DNA from: JAGPUQ01 sp963708735
GTDB lineage: Bacteria; Pseudomonadota; Gammaproteobacteria; Pseudomonadales; Porticoccaceae
Reading direction: 5' to 3'
Assembly (NCBI GenBank): GCA_963708735.1
Contig: CAVPTW010000004.1
Coordinates: forward strand, 1-64,000
Length of the DNA: 64,000 nucleotides
A program made the translations under genes and the position numbers. Shown here piece after piece: positions 27,509-36,588 of the stretch (its first letter is position 1; each line of letters starts with the position of its first letter). The notes beneath the pieces were generated by a model. It made no database searches. It was not told the origin of the DNA and saw only the letters and a program-made list of their open reading frames with translations.

Positions 27509-28078
27509 TCAGGCCCTGGGCAGGGTCACGCCGCGCTGACCCTGATATTTTCCGCCGCGATCCCGGTAGGAAACCTCGCACACTTCGTCGGACTCGAAAA
27601 ACAGCATCTGCGCCACGCCCTCGTTGGCGTAGACCTTGGCCGGCAGGCTGGTGGTATTGGAGAATTCCAGGGTGACATGCCCTTCCCACTCGGGCTCTAG
27701 GGGCGTGACATTGACGATGATGCCGCAGCGCGCGTAGGTGGACTTGCCGAGACAGATGGTGAGCACACTGCGGGGAATGCGGAAATACTCCACCGTGCGA
27801 GCAAGCACGAAGGAATTGGGCGGAATCACGCAATGGTCGCCCTTCACGTCCACGAAACTGCTCGGATCGAAATTCTTGGGATCCACCGTGGCCGAGTGCA
27901 CGTTGGTGAAAATCTTGAATTCGTCCGCGCAGCGCACGTCGTAGCCGTAGCTGGACAGCCCGTAGGAAATCACCCGGGCACCACCGTCGTCGGGATCCCG
28001 CACCTGACGATCCACAAAGGGTTCGATCATCCCCTGCACCGCCATGCGGCGGATCCATTTATCCGATTTGATACTCAA
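27509..28078 (-). CDS. dcd: dCTP deaminase
   Basis: 189 residues beginning (TTG)SIKSDKWIRRMA, as in many Dcd proteins. The TTG at 28078 is supported by GGAGAG eight bases upstream and by the conserved N-terminus. Landmarks are VISYGLSSYGYDVRCADEF, CVIPPNSFVLARTVEYFRIPRSVL and the active-site region GKSTYARCGIIVNVTPLEPEWEGHVTLEFSNT with the catalytic Glu in EWEGH. It converts dCTP to dUTP for thymidylate synthesis. It is co-directional with apbC, 46 bases downstream of it. Confidence 0.96.
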   Translation of the reverse strand: MSIKSDKWIRRMAVQGMIEPFVDRQVRDPDDGGARVISYGLSSYGYDVRCADEFKIFTNVHSATVDPKNFDPSSFVDVKGDHCVIPPNSFVLARTVEYFRIPRSVLTICLGKSTYARCGIIVNVTPLEPEWEGHVTLEFSNTTSLPAKVYANEGVAQMLFFESDEVCEVSYRDRGGKYQGQRGVTLPRA

Positions 28079-28124
28079 GGTTCTGCTCTCCGCACGGCTG
28101 TGTCGCGAGTGATGTACAGCACTG

Positions 28125-28940
28125 CTATTCGATGACGATTTCGGGAATCGCGGCATCCAGACCGGCGAGCGCCGTCAACACCCCGCGCGCGATTTCACGA
28201 TAGCGACCAGCCAGATCACCTTCCGGGTCGGCAGCCACAACCGGGCGGCCGGCATCGCCTTCGCGGATGCGCCGGTCCAGCGGCAGCGAACCCAGCAGCA
28301 CGGTGCCGTATTCCGCCGCCACCCTGGCGCCGCCGCCGGTATCGAAGATGGGTTCGGCGTGGCCGCACTGGGTGCAGACATGGAGACTCATGTTCTCCAC
28401 CACCCCCAGCACAGGAATCTGCACCTTGCTGAACATCTCGATGCCCTTGCGCGCATCCAGCAGCGCGATGTCCTGGGGCGTGGTGACGATCACCGCCCCG
28501 GACACCCGGGCCTTCTGAGCGAGCGTGAGCTGGATATCGCCGGTGCCGGGCGGCATGTCCACCACCAGTACGTCGAGCTCGCCCCAGTTGGTCTGGGTGA
28601 GCATCTGGATCAGCGCCCCGCCCGCCATGGGACCGCGCCACACCATGGGCGTGCTGGCGCTGGCCAGATAGGCCATCGACATGGTCTTGAGGTTGTGCGC
28701 CGCCACCGGCACGAAGGTATTGCCGTTCAGCACCTTCGGCTGAGTGCCATCCGGCACCCCGAGCAGCATGCCGACACTGGGTCCGTAAATATCGGCATCC
28801 AGCAGACCGACGCTGCGGCCCTCGGCGACCAGCGCGAGCGCCAGGTTTATCGCCGTGGTGGATTTGCCCACGCCGCCCTTGCCGGAGGCCACCGCGACAA
28901 TGTGCCGCACGCCCTGCAAACCTGCTGCCACTTCTGCCAT
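28125..28940 (-). CDS. apbC: Fe-S cluster carrier ATPase ApbC/Mrp
   Basis: 271 residues from ATG 28940 (GGAGATCTCG before it). Deviant Walker A SGKGGVGKST at 19-28, ADIYGPSVGMLLG, VVDMPPGTGDIQL, and the CxxC cluster motif CTQCGH near residue 215. Mrp-family dimers carry and hand on [4Fe-4S] clusters. The N-terminal DUF59 domain found in longer Mrp proteins is absent. The gene is divergent from metG, as in Pseudomonas. Confidence 0.95.
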   Translation of the reverse strand: MAEVAAGLQGVRHIVAVASGKGGVGKSTTAINLALALVAEGRSVGLLDADIYGPSVGMLLGVPDGTQPKVLNGNTFVPVAAHNLKTMSMAYLASASTPMVWRGPMAGGALIQMLTQTNWGELDVLVVDMPPGTGDIQLTLAQKARVSGAVIVTTPQDIALLDARKGIEMFSKVQIPVLGVVENMSLHVCTQCGHAEPIFDTGGGARVAAEYGTVLLGSLPLDRRIREGDAGRPVVAADPEGDLAGRYREIARGVLTALAGLDAAIPEIVIE

Positions 28941-29020
28941 CGAGATCTCCGTACCTTTGGTGTGGATGAAACTCTTGCTGATGATGGAATTCGCGCGAAT
29001 GATGAAAGTCGTGCGAATGA

Positions 29021-29040
29021 AAAAAAGCGGCAAAGCCGCT
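29021..29040 (-). terminator. Hairpin plus T-run in the apbC leader
   Basis: On the minus strand AGCGGC-TTT-GCCGCT is followed by six T residues, the form of an intrinsic terminator. It lies between the divergent metG and apbC genes, upstream of apbC. It would end transcripts entering from the metG side or act as an attenuator for apbC. Confidence 0.55.
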
Positions 29041-29082
29041 ATAGTTCCCGCCCTTTTCCGCACCCGGCTTCGGCCCGTTTCC

Positions 29083-31152
29083 ATGGCCTCTTCGACCACG
29101 AATTCCACCGCTTCTGCTTCCGCGAGCCAGCCGCGCCGCATCCTGGTAACCAGTGCATTGCCCTACGCCAACGGCGCCATCCATCTGGGCCATCTGGTGG
29201 AATACATTCAGACCGATATCTGGGTGCGTTTTCAGAAATTGCGCGGGCACGAATGTTACTACGTCTGCGCCGACGATGCCCATGGCACCGCGATCATGCT
29301 GAAGGCCGAGGAGCTGGGGCTGACCGCCGAGGCACTGATCGAAAAGGTCAATGCCGAGCATCGCGCGGACTTCGCGAGCTTTCTGATCGAATTCGACAAC
29401 TACCACTCCACCCACGCGCCGGAAAACCGCGAACTGTCGGAAACCATCTATCGCCGCCTGCGCGCCAACGGCCATATCGCGACCCGCAGCGTCACCCAGC
29501 CCTACGATCCCGAAAAAGGCCTGTTCCTGGCCGACCGCTACATCAAGGGCAAGTGTCCGCGCTGCAAGGCACCGGATCAGTACGGCGACAACTGCGAAGC
29601 CTGCGGCGCCACCTACAGCCCCACGGAACTGATCGACGCGCGCTCGGTGATTTCCGGCGCCACCCCGGTGCTGCGGGAATCGATCCACTATTTTTTCACC
29701 CTGCCCGCCTTCACCGACTTCCTCAAGGCCTGGACCCGCGCCGGCCATGTCGCGGAAGAAATCGCCAACAAGCTCAGTGAATGGCTCGACGGTGGCTTGC
29801 AGGAATGGGATATCAGCCGCGATGCGCCCTATTTCGGCTTTGAAATTCCCGATGCGCCCGGCAAGTATTTCTACGTCTGGCTGGATGCGCCCATCGGCTA
29901 CATGGCCAGCTTCAAGAATCTCTGCGCACGCAACAAGCTGGATTTCGACGCTTTCTGGGGACGCGACTCCAGCGCCGAGCTGTATCACTTCATCGGCAAG
30001 GACATCGTCAATTTCCATGCACTGTTCTGGCCGGCGATGCTGGAGAGCGCCGGCTTTCGCACGCCCGACAAAATTTGCGTGCACGGTTTTCTCACCGTGA
30101 ACGGCAAGAAGATGTCGAAATCCCGCGGCACCTTCATCAATGCCCGCGCCTATCTCGATCAACTGAATCCGGAATATTTGCGCTATTACTTCGCGGCCAA
30201 ACTGTCCGCCGGCATCGATGATCTCGATCTGAATCTCGACGACTTCGTGCAACGGGTCAACAGCGATCTGGTGGGCAAACTGGTCAATATCGCGAGCCGC
30301 TGTGCCCGCTTCATCGGTGACGGCAAGGGCGGTGTGCTGGCGACGGAGCTCGCCGAACCTGAACTCTGGCAGCGCGCCCTGGGGATCGCCGACAGCGTCG
30401 CCGGCCATTACGAGAACCGCGAATACGGCAAGGCGATGCGGGAAATCCTGGCCATCGCCGATGCCGCGAATGAGTACATCGCCACTCAGGAACCCTGGAA
30501 GCTCGTCAAGCAGCCGGGCCGCGAAGCCGAAGTGCTGGGCATCTGCTCGCTCGGAATCAACCTGTTCCGCATCCTGATGCTGTATCTCAAGCCGGTGCTG
30601 CCGCGCATGGCGGAAGAGGCCGAGCGGTTCCTCAACGATAAACTGCGCTGGGATGGTCCCATCGCGCCCCTGCTCGGCCACCGCATCGCCGCCTTCACGC
30701 CCCTGATGCAACGGGTCGAGAAAAAGCAGATCGACGCCATGCTCGCCGCGAGCGCCGCGGACCAGCCGGCCGCCGCGGCACCCACAGGGATGGCGGTCAC
30801 CGCAAACACCCATGTCGAGCCGCTGGCGGCGCAAATCGGCTTCGACGATTTCAGCAAGGTGGATCTGCGCATCGCCCGCATTGTCAGGGCGCGTACCGTC
30901 GAAGGTTCGGACAAGCTTTTGCAGCTGACGCTCGATCTCGGCGGCGAAACCCGCACGGTTTTTTCCGGGATTCGCGCCAGTTACCGCCCCGAGGATCTCG
31001 AAGGCCGGCTCACGGTGATGGTCGCCAATCTGGCGCCGCGCAAGATGCGCTTCGGGGTGTCCGAAGGCATGGTGCTCGCCGCCGGGGACGCGAGTGGCAT
31101 CTATCTGCTCGCGCCCGACAGCGGCGCCCAGCCGGGTCAGCGGGTGACCTGA
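29083..31152 (+). CDS. metG: Methionyl-tRNA synthetase
   Basis: 689 residues. HIGH-type motif ALPYANGAIHLGH after a short Ser/Ala-rich N-terminal extension, zinc knuckle CPRCKAPDQYGDNCEACG, KMSKS motif NGKKMSKSRGT and a C-terminal tRNA-binding (Trbp111/EMAPII-like) domain FDDFSKVDLRIARIVRARTVEGSDKLLQLTLDLG. The length matches the long dimeric bacterial form with a fused C-terminal domain. The ATG at 29083 lacks a strong ribosome site, so a slightly different start is possible. Confidence 0.97.
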   Translation: MASSTTNSTASASASQPRRILVTSALPYANGAIHLGHLVEYIQTDIWVRFQKLRGHECYYVCADDAHGTAIMLKAEELGLTAEALIEKVNAEHRADFASFLIEFDNYHSTHAPENRELSETIYRRLRANGHIATRSVTQPYDPEKGLFLADRYIKGKCPRCKAPDQYGDNCEACGATYSPTELIDARSVISGATPVLRESIHYFFTLPAFTDFLKAWTRAGHVAEEIANKLSEWLDGGLQEWDISRDAPYFGFEIPDAPGKYFYVWLDAPIGYMASFKNLCARNKLDFDAFWGRDSSAELYHFIGKDIVNFHALFWPAMLESAGFRTPDKICVHGFLTVNGKKMSKSRGTFINARAYLDQLNPEYLRYYFAAKLSAGIDDLDLNLDDFVQRVNSDLVGKLVNIASRCARFIGDGKGGVLATELAEPELWQRALGIADSVAGHYENREYGKAMREILAIADAANEYIATQEPWKLVKQPGREAEVLGICSLGINLFRILMLYLKPVLPRMAEEAERFLNDKLRWDGPIAPLLGHRIAAFTPLMQRVEKKQIDAMLAASAADQPAAAAPTGMAVTANTHVEPLAAQIGFDDFSKVDLRIARIVRARTVEGSDKLLQLTLDLGGETRTVFSGIRASYRPEDLEGRLTVMVANLAPRKMRFGVSEGMVLAAGDASGIYLLAPDSGAQPGQRVT

Positions 31153-31251
31153 CAGCGGCGCGACCGGCGCCGATGGACGCCATCGCCCCGTGGCGGCATG
31201 CTGATACAACAGGCGCCCCGATGGGCGTTTCCGCCTTCAACAGGTAACCGC

Positions 31252-31827
31252 ATGCAGGAAGTCGCACTGGTTCTGCTGAGCACTGTGCTGGTCAACAATG
31301 TGCTGCTCACGCAGACGCTGGGCGTCTCGGCATTGTGGGGAATGTCGTCCCGCCTGAGCGGCGCCGCCGGCCTGGCGGCGGCCACCAGCGCCCTGCTGTT
31401 GCTGAGCGCCGGGACCAACCACATCCTTTACCACTGGCTGTTGATGCCGCTGGGTATTCAATACCTGGCATTGCCCGTATTCGTGCTGGCGATCGCCTCG
31501 ATCGCGCGCGGCCTCGTGCTGGGCAGCCGACGCCTCGACCCGCGACTGCACCGCAACCTGAAGGCACTAGAGCCACTGCTGATGGCCAACGCCGCCGTAC
31601 TCGGCCTGACGCTGCTCAACGCCGCCGACACAGCTTCTCTGGCTCTCGCGCTGCTGCGCGCGCTGGGCACCGCGCTCGGATTTGCCCTGGTGCTGGTGTT
31701 GTTCGCGGGACTGCGCGAACAACTCACGGTCGCCGCGGTACCCCTACCCTTTCGCGGCCCCGCCATCGCCATGATCAGTGCCGGCCTGATGGCACTCGCT
31801 TTCATGGGCTTCGTCGGGATGGTTTGA
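31252..31827 (+). CDS. rnfA: Electron transport complex subunit RsxA/RnfA
   Basis: 191 residues, six hydrophobic helices, including LLSTVLVNNVLLTQTLGVSALWG at the N-terminus; the NN..L.Q.LG pattern is the RnfA/RnfE signature. RnfA is an integral subunit of the Rnf ion-pumping NADH:ferredoxin complex. Its stop is one base from the rnfB start. It is the first gene of a six-gene operon. Confidence 0.95.
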   Translation: MQEVALVLLSTVLVNNVLLTQTLGVSALWGMSSRLSGAAGLAAATSALLLLSAGTNHILYHWLLMPLGIQYLALPVFVLAIASIARGLVLGSRRLDPRLHRNLKALEPLLMANAAVLGLTLLNAADTASLALALLRALGTALGFALVLVLFAGLREQLTVAAVPLPFRGPAIAMISAGLMALAFMGFVGMV

Positions 31828-31828
31828 G

Positions 31829-32428
31829 ATGGGCAGCGCCGAGCTTCTGACCCAGTTGCCGACGGCGCTCGCCGCGCTGGCGGCATTGGCAGCGTTCGCG
31901 GCCGCGATATTTGCACGCGCGACCCCTAGCGACAGCGACAACGATTTCCCGATCCCCAGTCCCCCAGGAGTCGAGCGCGAGCTCGCGGCACTCATCGAGG
32001 ATCTGCTGCCCCAGACCCAGTGCGGCCAGTGCGGTCATCCGGGCTGCCGACCCTATGCGCGCGCCATCGCAGCGGGCGAAGCATTCAACAAATGTCCGCC
32101 GGGCGGTCGCGCCACCATCGCGGCCATCGCCGATCTGCTGGGCACGACGCCGCTGGCACTGGATCCGGAACACGGCCGCGAAGGTCCCAAGCTGGTCGCC
32201 TATATCCGCGAGGCCGAATGTATCGGCTGCACCAAATGTCTGCCCGCCTGCCCGGTGGATGCGATCCTCGGCGCGACGCGCCAGATGCACACGGTGATCG
32301 CGGCGGAATGCACCGGCTGCGACCTGTGCGTCGAGCCCTGCCCCGTGAACTGCATCGAGATGATCCCGGCGCCAGCGTCCCGGGCCGCGATCATTGCGAG
32401 CGACCGGCCAGCTCCGGTGACGGCATGA
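31829..32428 (+). CDS. rnfB: Electron transport complex subunit RsxB/RnfB
   Basis: 199 residues: an N-terminal membrane anchor (LAALAALAAFAAAIFA), an Fe-S domain with QCGQCGHPGCRPYA, and two [4Fe-4S] ferredoxin motifs CIGCTKCLPACPV and CTGCDLCVEPCPV. RnfB receives electrons from or gives them to ferredoxin. The stop overlaps the rnfC start by four bases. Confidence 0.96.
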   Translation: MGSAELLTQLPTALAALAALAAFAAAIFARATPSDSDNDFPIPSPPGVERELAALIEDLLPQTQCGQCGHPGCRPYARAIAAGEAFNKCPPGGRATIAAIADLLGTTPLALDPEHGREGPKLVAYIREAECIGCTKCLPACPVDAILGATRQMHTVIAAECTGCDLCVEPCPVNCIEMIPAPASRAAIIASDRPAPVTA

Positions 32429-34158
32429 GCCAGACATGGACATTTCCCGGCGGCCTCCTGCTGCCGGCCCATAAACACGCATCCAGCGCGACGCCCATTC
32501 GCACTGCGGCTCTGCCGCCGGAACTGATCCTGCCGCTGGGCGCCGCCGCGCCACTGATTGCGGTGGGCGATTCCGTGCTGAAGGGGCAGTTGCTCGCGGC
32601 GGCCGGGAGCGATGGCTTGCCGGTGCATGCGCCTACTTCGGGGCATGTCGCCGGCATCGAATTTCGACCCCAGGCCGAGGGGATCGAACCCTGCGCTGCG
32701 CTGATCCCTGATGGTGCGGAACGCTGGATCGAACGCGCGGCACCCGTGGATCCCGCGACGCGCACGCTCCCGGAACTGCTGGCCGCCGTGCGTGCCGCCG
32801 GGATCGTCGGGCTGGGCGGCGGTGGTTTTCCCACGCACATCAAGCTCGCCCCGACCCAGCCTATCGATACCCTGGTGGTCAACGGCATGGAGTGCGAACC
32901 CTACATCACCGCCGATGACCGACTGATGCGCGAGGAAGCCGACGCCATCGTCGCCGGCGTGCGTCTGGCGGCGCGCCTGCTGGGCGATCCGGCCCGCATC
33001 CTGATCGGCCTCGAGGACGACAAACCGCAAGCCGCAGCGGCCATGACGACGGCACTGACCGCCACGGATGACAACCAGAAAATGGACATCGTAGTGCTGC
33101 CCAGCCGTTACCCGGCAGGCGGCGAACGGCAGCTGATTCAGCTGCTGACCGGCCGGCAGGTGCCGAGCGGCGGACTGCCGCAGGATGTCGGTGTCATCTG
33201 TATCAATGTTGGCACGCTCTACGCCCTGTATCGCGCGCTCGCGTTCGACGAGCCGCTGCTGTCGCGGATAGTGACCATCACCGGCGGTGCCTGCCGCGAG
33301 CCGGCCAACTACCGGGCGCTGCTGGGGACCCCCATCGCCCACTTGCTGGCGGCCAGCGGTTACCAACCCGAGCTGTGCGAACAACTGCTGCTCGGCGGAC
33401 CCATGATGGGAAGCCCGCTGGAAGACGTGCAGGCGCCGGTCATCAAGACCACCCACTGCGTGCTCGCCGCAACGGCGGCGGAACTGCCGCCGCCACGCGA
33501 ACTCCAGCCCTGCATCCGCTGCGGTCTCTGCGCCGATGTCTGTCCCGCCTCGCTGTTGCCGCACCAGCTCCTGCGCTATGCCATCGCCCGGGATCATCGG
33601 CAACTCGAACGCCATCATCTGCTGGACTGCATCGACTGCGGCGCCTGCGCCTATGTGTGCCCGAGCGCGATTCCGCTGGTGGAGCACTACCGCGTCGCCA
33701 AGGCCGAAGTGCGTGCGCTCCGCGCCGAGCGCGTCGCGGCGGACCATGCCCGCCGCCGCTTCGAAGCCCACCAGATGCGGGTGGCCCGGCAGCTCGGGGA
33801 GCGCAGCGCGCGTCACGCCGAACGGCTCGGGATATCCGCGGAGGACGCCAACGCGCCGGCGTCCGCTCCGGTCGCCGCCGCACCCGTCGCCACCGATCTG
33901 GTACAGCAAGCCCGGGAGCGCGCCGGTGCCGCCACGCCCCGGCGGGCGCAACTGGAGCGCGCCCTGAGCGCGGCGGAAAATCGCATCGCGCAACTTGAAA
34001 CACAGCTTGCGGTGCTGGACGCGACGGCGACCGAATCCCGGCGCAACGGCCTGCGCGCGCGCCTCGCACAGGCGCGTCTCGATGGCGATCTGGCGCGCCG
34101 GCGGCTGCACGCGCTGCCGGTGGAATCGCCGTCCACCGGTGACGGGAATCCGCCATGA
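32425..34158 (+). CDS. rnfC: Electron transport complex subunit RsxC/RnfC
   Basis: 577 residues. N-terminal barrel region HKHASSATPIRTAALPPELILPL, then the NADH/flavin-type region GLGGGGFPTHIKLAP...VVNGMECEPYITADDRLM, and two ferredoxin motifs CIRCGLCADVCPA and CIDCGACAYVCPS. The C-terminal 110 residues are an Ala/Arg-rich coiled segment, as in other long RnfC proteins. RnfC oxidises or reduces NAD(H). It overlaps rnfB and rnfD by four bases each. Confidence 0.96.
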   Translation: MSQTWTFPGGLLLPAHKHASSATPIRTAALPPELILPLGAAAPLIAVGDSVLKGQLLAAAGSDGLPVHAPTSGHVAGIEFRPQAEGIEPCAALIPDGAERWIERAAPVDPATRTLPELLAAVRAAGIVGLGGGGFPTHIKLAPTQPIDTLVVNGMECEPYITADDRLMREEADAIVAGVRLAARLLGDPARILIGLEDDKPQAAAAMTTALTATDDNQKMDIVVLPSRYPAGGERQLIQLLTGRQVPSGGLPQDVGVICINVGTLYALYRALAFDEPLLSRIVTITGGACREPANYRALLGTPIAHLLAASGYQPELCEQLLLGGPMMGSPLEDVQAPVIKTTHCVLAATAAELPPPRELQPCIRCGLCADVCPASLLPHQLLRYAIARDHRQLERHHLLDCIDCGACAYVCPSAIPLVEHYRVAKAEVRALRAERVAADHARRRFEAHQMRVARQLGERSARHAERLGISAEDANAPASAPVAAAPVATDLVQQARERAGAATPRRAQLERALSAAENRIAQLETQLAVLDATATESRRNGLRARLAQARLDGDLARRRLHALPVESPSTGDGNPP

Positions 34159-35210
34159 CCCGTTGCGCGCCCCATGCCCACAGCGGCCTGACCACCGGCG
34201 CGGTGATGCAGCGCGTGCTGGTCGCGACACTGCCCGGGATCGCCGCCATGCTGTGGTATTTCGGCCCGGGCACGCTGATTCAGATCGCCCTCGCCGGCAG
34301 TGCCGCCCTCGCCGCCGAAGCCATGGTGTTGCGACTGCGCCGGCTTCCGCTGGGGCCGACGCTCGCCGATGGCAGTGCGCTGGTCACCGGTGTGCTGATC
34401 GGCATCGCCCTGCCACCGCTCGCGCCCTGGTGGCTCGCGGTCACCGGCAGCGCCATTGCGATCCTCATTGCCAAGCATCCCTACGGCGGGCTGGGCTACA
34501 ACCTGTTCAATCCCGCCATGGCGGCCTACGCGGCGCTGCTGGTGTCCTTCCCCGACGCCCTGTCACAGTGGTCCGGGCCGCGCCCGTTGCTGGCCGAGGG
34601 AGCACCGCCCGGTCTCGTCGATGCCTTGCAACGGATTTTTACCGGGCACAACGCCGCCCCCGACGGCTTCACCATGGCGACCCCGCTGGAGCTGTTTCGC
34701 CACAATTCAGGCCTGATGGTGCAGCAGTTCTATACTGCGCATCCGCTGTTCGCCCGCGGCAATCTGGCCGGCGTCGGCTGGGAGACCGTCAACCTCGGCT
34801 TTCTCGCGGGTGGCCTGTATCTGCTGGCGCGCCGGGTCATCACCTGGCACGCGCCCGTCGCCATGCTGGCCGCACTCGTCCTGATGGCGCTGCTGTGCAA
34901 CGACGGCGGCAGTTCCGCAAGCCAGGGTCCCCCCGGCCTGCATCTGTTCAGCGGCGCCACCATGCTGGGTGCGTTTTTCATCGTCACCGACCCGGTCACC
35001 ACCGCTGCCAGCAAGCGTGGCCGTCTTTTGTGCGGACTGCTGACCGGTGTGCTGGTGTTTGCGATTCGCGCCTGGGGCGGTTATCCGGATGGCGTTGCCT
35101 TCGCGGTCTTGCTGATGAATCTGGCCGTACCTCTCATCGATCGTGTCACCGTCCCGCGTGCCTATGGTCAACCAGCCGGGCAGCGACACCACGAGAAGGC
35201 GCCGGAATGA
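34155..35210 (+). CDS. rnfD: Electron transport complex subunit RsxD/RnfD
   Basis: 351 residues with about ten hydrophobic helices. The segment DALSQWSGPRP through DGFTMATPLELFRHN carries the conserved D.FTMATPL motif, whose Thr carries covalent FMN in RnfD/NqrB. FNPAMAAYAALLVSFP is the other family signature. Four-base overlaps link it to rnfC and rnfG. Confidence 0.95.
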   Translation: MTRCAPHAHSGLTTGAVMQRVLVATLPGIAAMLWYFGPGTLIQIALAGSAALAAEAMVLRLRRLPLGPTLADGSALVTGVLIGIALPPLAPWWLAVTGSAIAILIAKHPYGGLGYNLFNPAMAAYAALLVSFPDALSQWSGPRPLLAEGAPPGLVDALQRIFTGHNAAPDGFTMATPLELFRHNSGLMVQQFYTAHPLFARGNLAGVGWETVNLGFLAGGLYLLARRVITWHAPVAMLAALVLMALLCNDGGSSASQGPPGLHLFSGATMLGAFFIVTDPVTTAASKRGRLLCGLLTGVLVFAIRAWGGYPDGVAFAVLLMNLAVPLIDRVTVPRAYGQPAGQRHHEKAPE

Positions 35211-35878
35211 CTGACGCGGCGCGCGGCGGCATTTTGGATTGGACGCGGCATGACGCCGTCGTGCTGGTCGTCGTGGCGCTGGCCGCCGCAATGTTGCTGA
35301 GCGCCGTTCATGGGCTCACCCGAGCGCCCATCGCACGGGCGCGGGAACTGGCCGCCGAAGCCGCGCTGCTCGACGTGGTACCGGAGTTCGCCAAAGCCAC
35401 CGATGTGTCCCTGGACTTCCTGCCCGTCCCGCCCCGGTTCCGAATCGGCCTGGGCAGCGAGGAGGGCGCGCGCATTTATCGCATCAAACGCGGCGGCGAA
35501 ATTCTGGCCGTGATCGTGCCGGCGCTGTCGCCCTCGGGTTACGGCGGCCCCATCCGCCTGATCGCGGGAATCGACCGCAACGGAATTGTCACCGGGGTAA
35601 AGGTGCTGGAACACCACGAAACGCCGGGGCTCGGCGATCGCATAGCGACCGACAAAAGCGACTGGATTCGCCGCTTCACCGGCAAATCCCTGACCGATCC
35701 CGCGCCCAACCGCTGGCAGGTGCGGCGCGACGGTGGGGCCTTCGATCAGATCAGCGGCGCCACCATCAGCTCGCGGGCAGTGGTGCGACAGGTGCGGCGC
35801 GCGCTCGATTATTTTCAGGATGATCGCGCGCGCCTGCTGGATGTCAGCGCAACTGCGACACCGGAGTCCGCGCCATGA
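35207..35878 (+). CDS. rnfG: Electron transport complex subunit RsxG/RnfG
   Basis: 223 residues from ATG 35207. One N-terminal transmembrane helix (AVVLVVVALAAAMLLSAVHGLT), then a periplasmic FMN-binding domain with GYGGPIRLIAGIDRNGIVTGVKVLEHHETPGLGDRI and SGATISSRAVV, where the second Thr/Ser region holds covalent FMN. Overlaps rnfD and rnfE by four bases. Confidence 0.95.
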   Translation: MTDAARGGILDWTRHDAVVLVVVALAAAMLLSAVHGLTRAPIARARELAAEAALLDVVPEFAKATDVSLDFLPVPPRFRIGLGSEEGARIYRIKRGGEILAVIVPALSPSGYGGPIRLIAGIDRNGIVTGVKVLEHHETPGLGDRIATDKSDWIRRFTGKSLTDPAPNRWQVRRDGGAFDQISGATISSRAVVRQVRRALDYFQDDRARLLDVSATATPESAP

Positions 35879-36588
35879 CGCCGACAGATCGAGACGCCGG
35901 CGCCGGCACGGTCGGCGGATTGTGGCGCAACAATCCCGTGCTGGTGCAATTGCTCGGACTCTCGCCACTGCTCGCCATGAGCCGCTCGGTGGCGACCGCC
36001 CTGGGGCTCGGGCTCGCCACGCTGACGGTGCTGGTCGCCTCCAGCGTCGCGGTCGCCCTGCTCCGCAACCGCACACCCGACGCGGCGCGGATTCCCCTGT
36101 TCCTGCTGCTGATCGCCACCTTCACCGGCTGCATCGAGCTGCTGCTCCAGGCCTACCGCTACCCGCTGTATCAGGCGCTCGGTATCTTCGTGCCGCTGAT
36201 CGCCGCGAACGGCGCGCTGTTGGCCAGTGCCGACACCAGCAGCCGGCATTCGCTGACCACGGCGGCACGCGACGGACTGTTGACGGGACTGGGTTTCGCC
36301 GGAGTCTTGATCGTGCTCGGCGCACTGCGGGAACTGCTCGGACAGGGCACTCTGTGCCGTCAAATGGATTTGTTGTTCGGCCCCAGTGCCGCCGCCTGGC
36401 AACTCCAGGTATTGCCGGACAATTACGAATTCCCACTCTGGGTACTGCCGCCTGGCGCCTTTCTGCTGACGGGCTTGCTGCTCGCCCTGAAAAACGCCAT
36501 CGATCTGCGGTGCGCCACCCCACGGCCACCAGCGCCAGTACCGACGCCGGGCGCGAAACGGGTGCGGATTACCGACGTGCCGCGCTAG
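35875..36588 (+). CDS. rnfE: Electron transport complex subunit RsxE/RnfE
   Basis: 237 residues, six hydrophobic helices, beginning GLWRNNPVLVQLLGLSPLLAMSRSVATALGLGLAT, the RnfE signature and paralogous to RnfA. The charged tail after the last helix is probably cytoplasmic. It closes the operon; nth, which often follows, is absent. The stop overlaps by four bases the stop region of the convergent dehydrogenase gene. Confidence 0.95.
   Translation: MTPTDRDAGAGTVGGLWRNNPVLVQLLGLSPLLAMSRSVATALGLGLATLTVLVASSVAVALLRNRTPDAARIPLFLLLIATFTGCIELLLQAYRYPLYQALGIFVPLIAANGALLASADTSSRHSLTTAARDGLLTGLGFAGVLIVLGALRELLGQGTLCRQMDLLFGPSAAAWQLQVLPDNYEFPLWVLPPGAFLLTGLLLALKNAIDLRCATPRPPAPVPTPGAKRVRITDVPR

Noticed and set aside
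28216..31209. A 997-codon minus-strand frame over metG and the apbC region
   Set aside because: Antisense shadow of metG; composition is typical of GC-rich shadow frames and no domain is seen.
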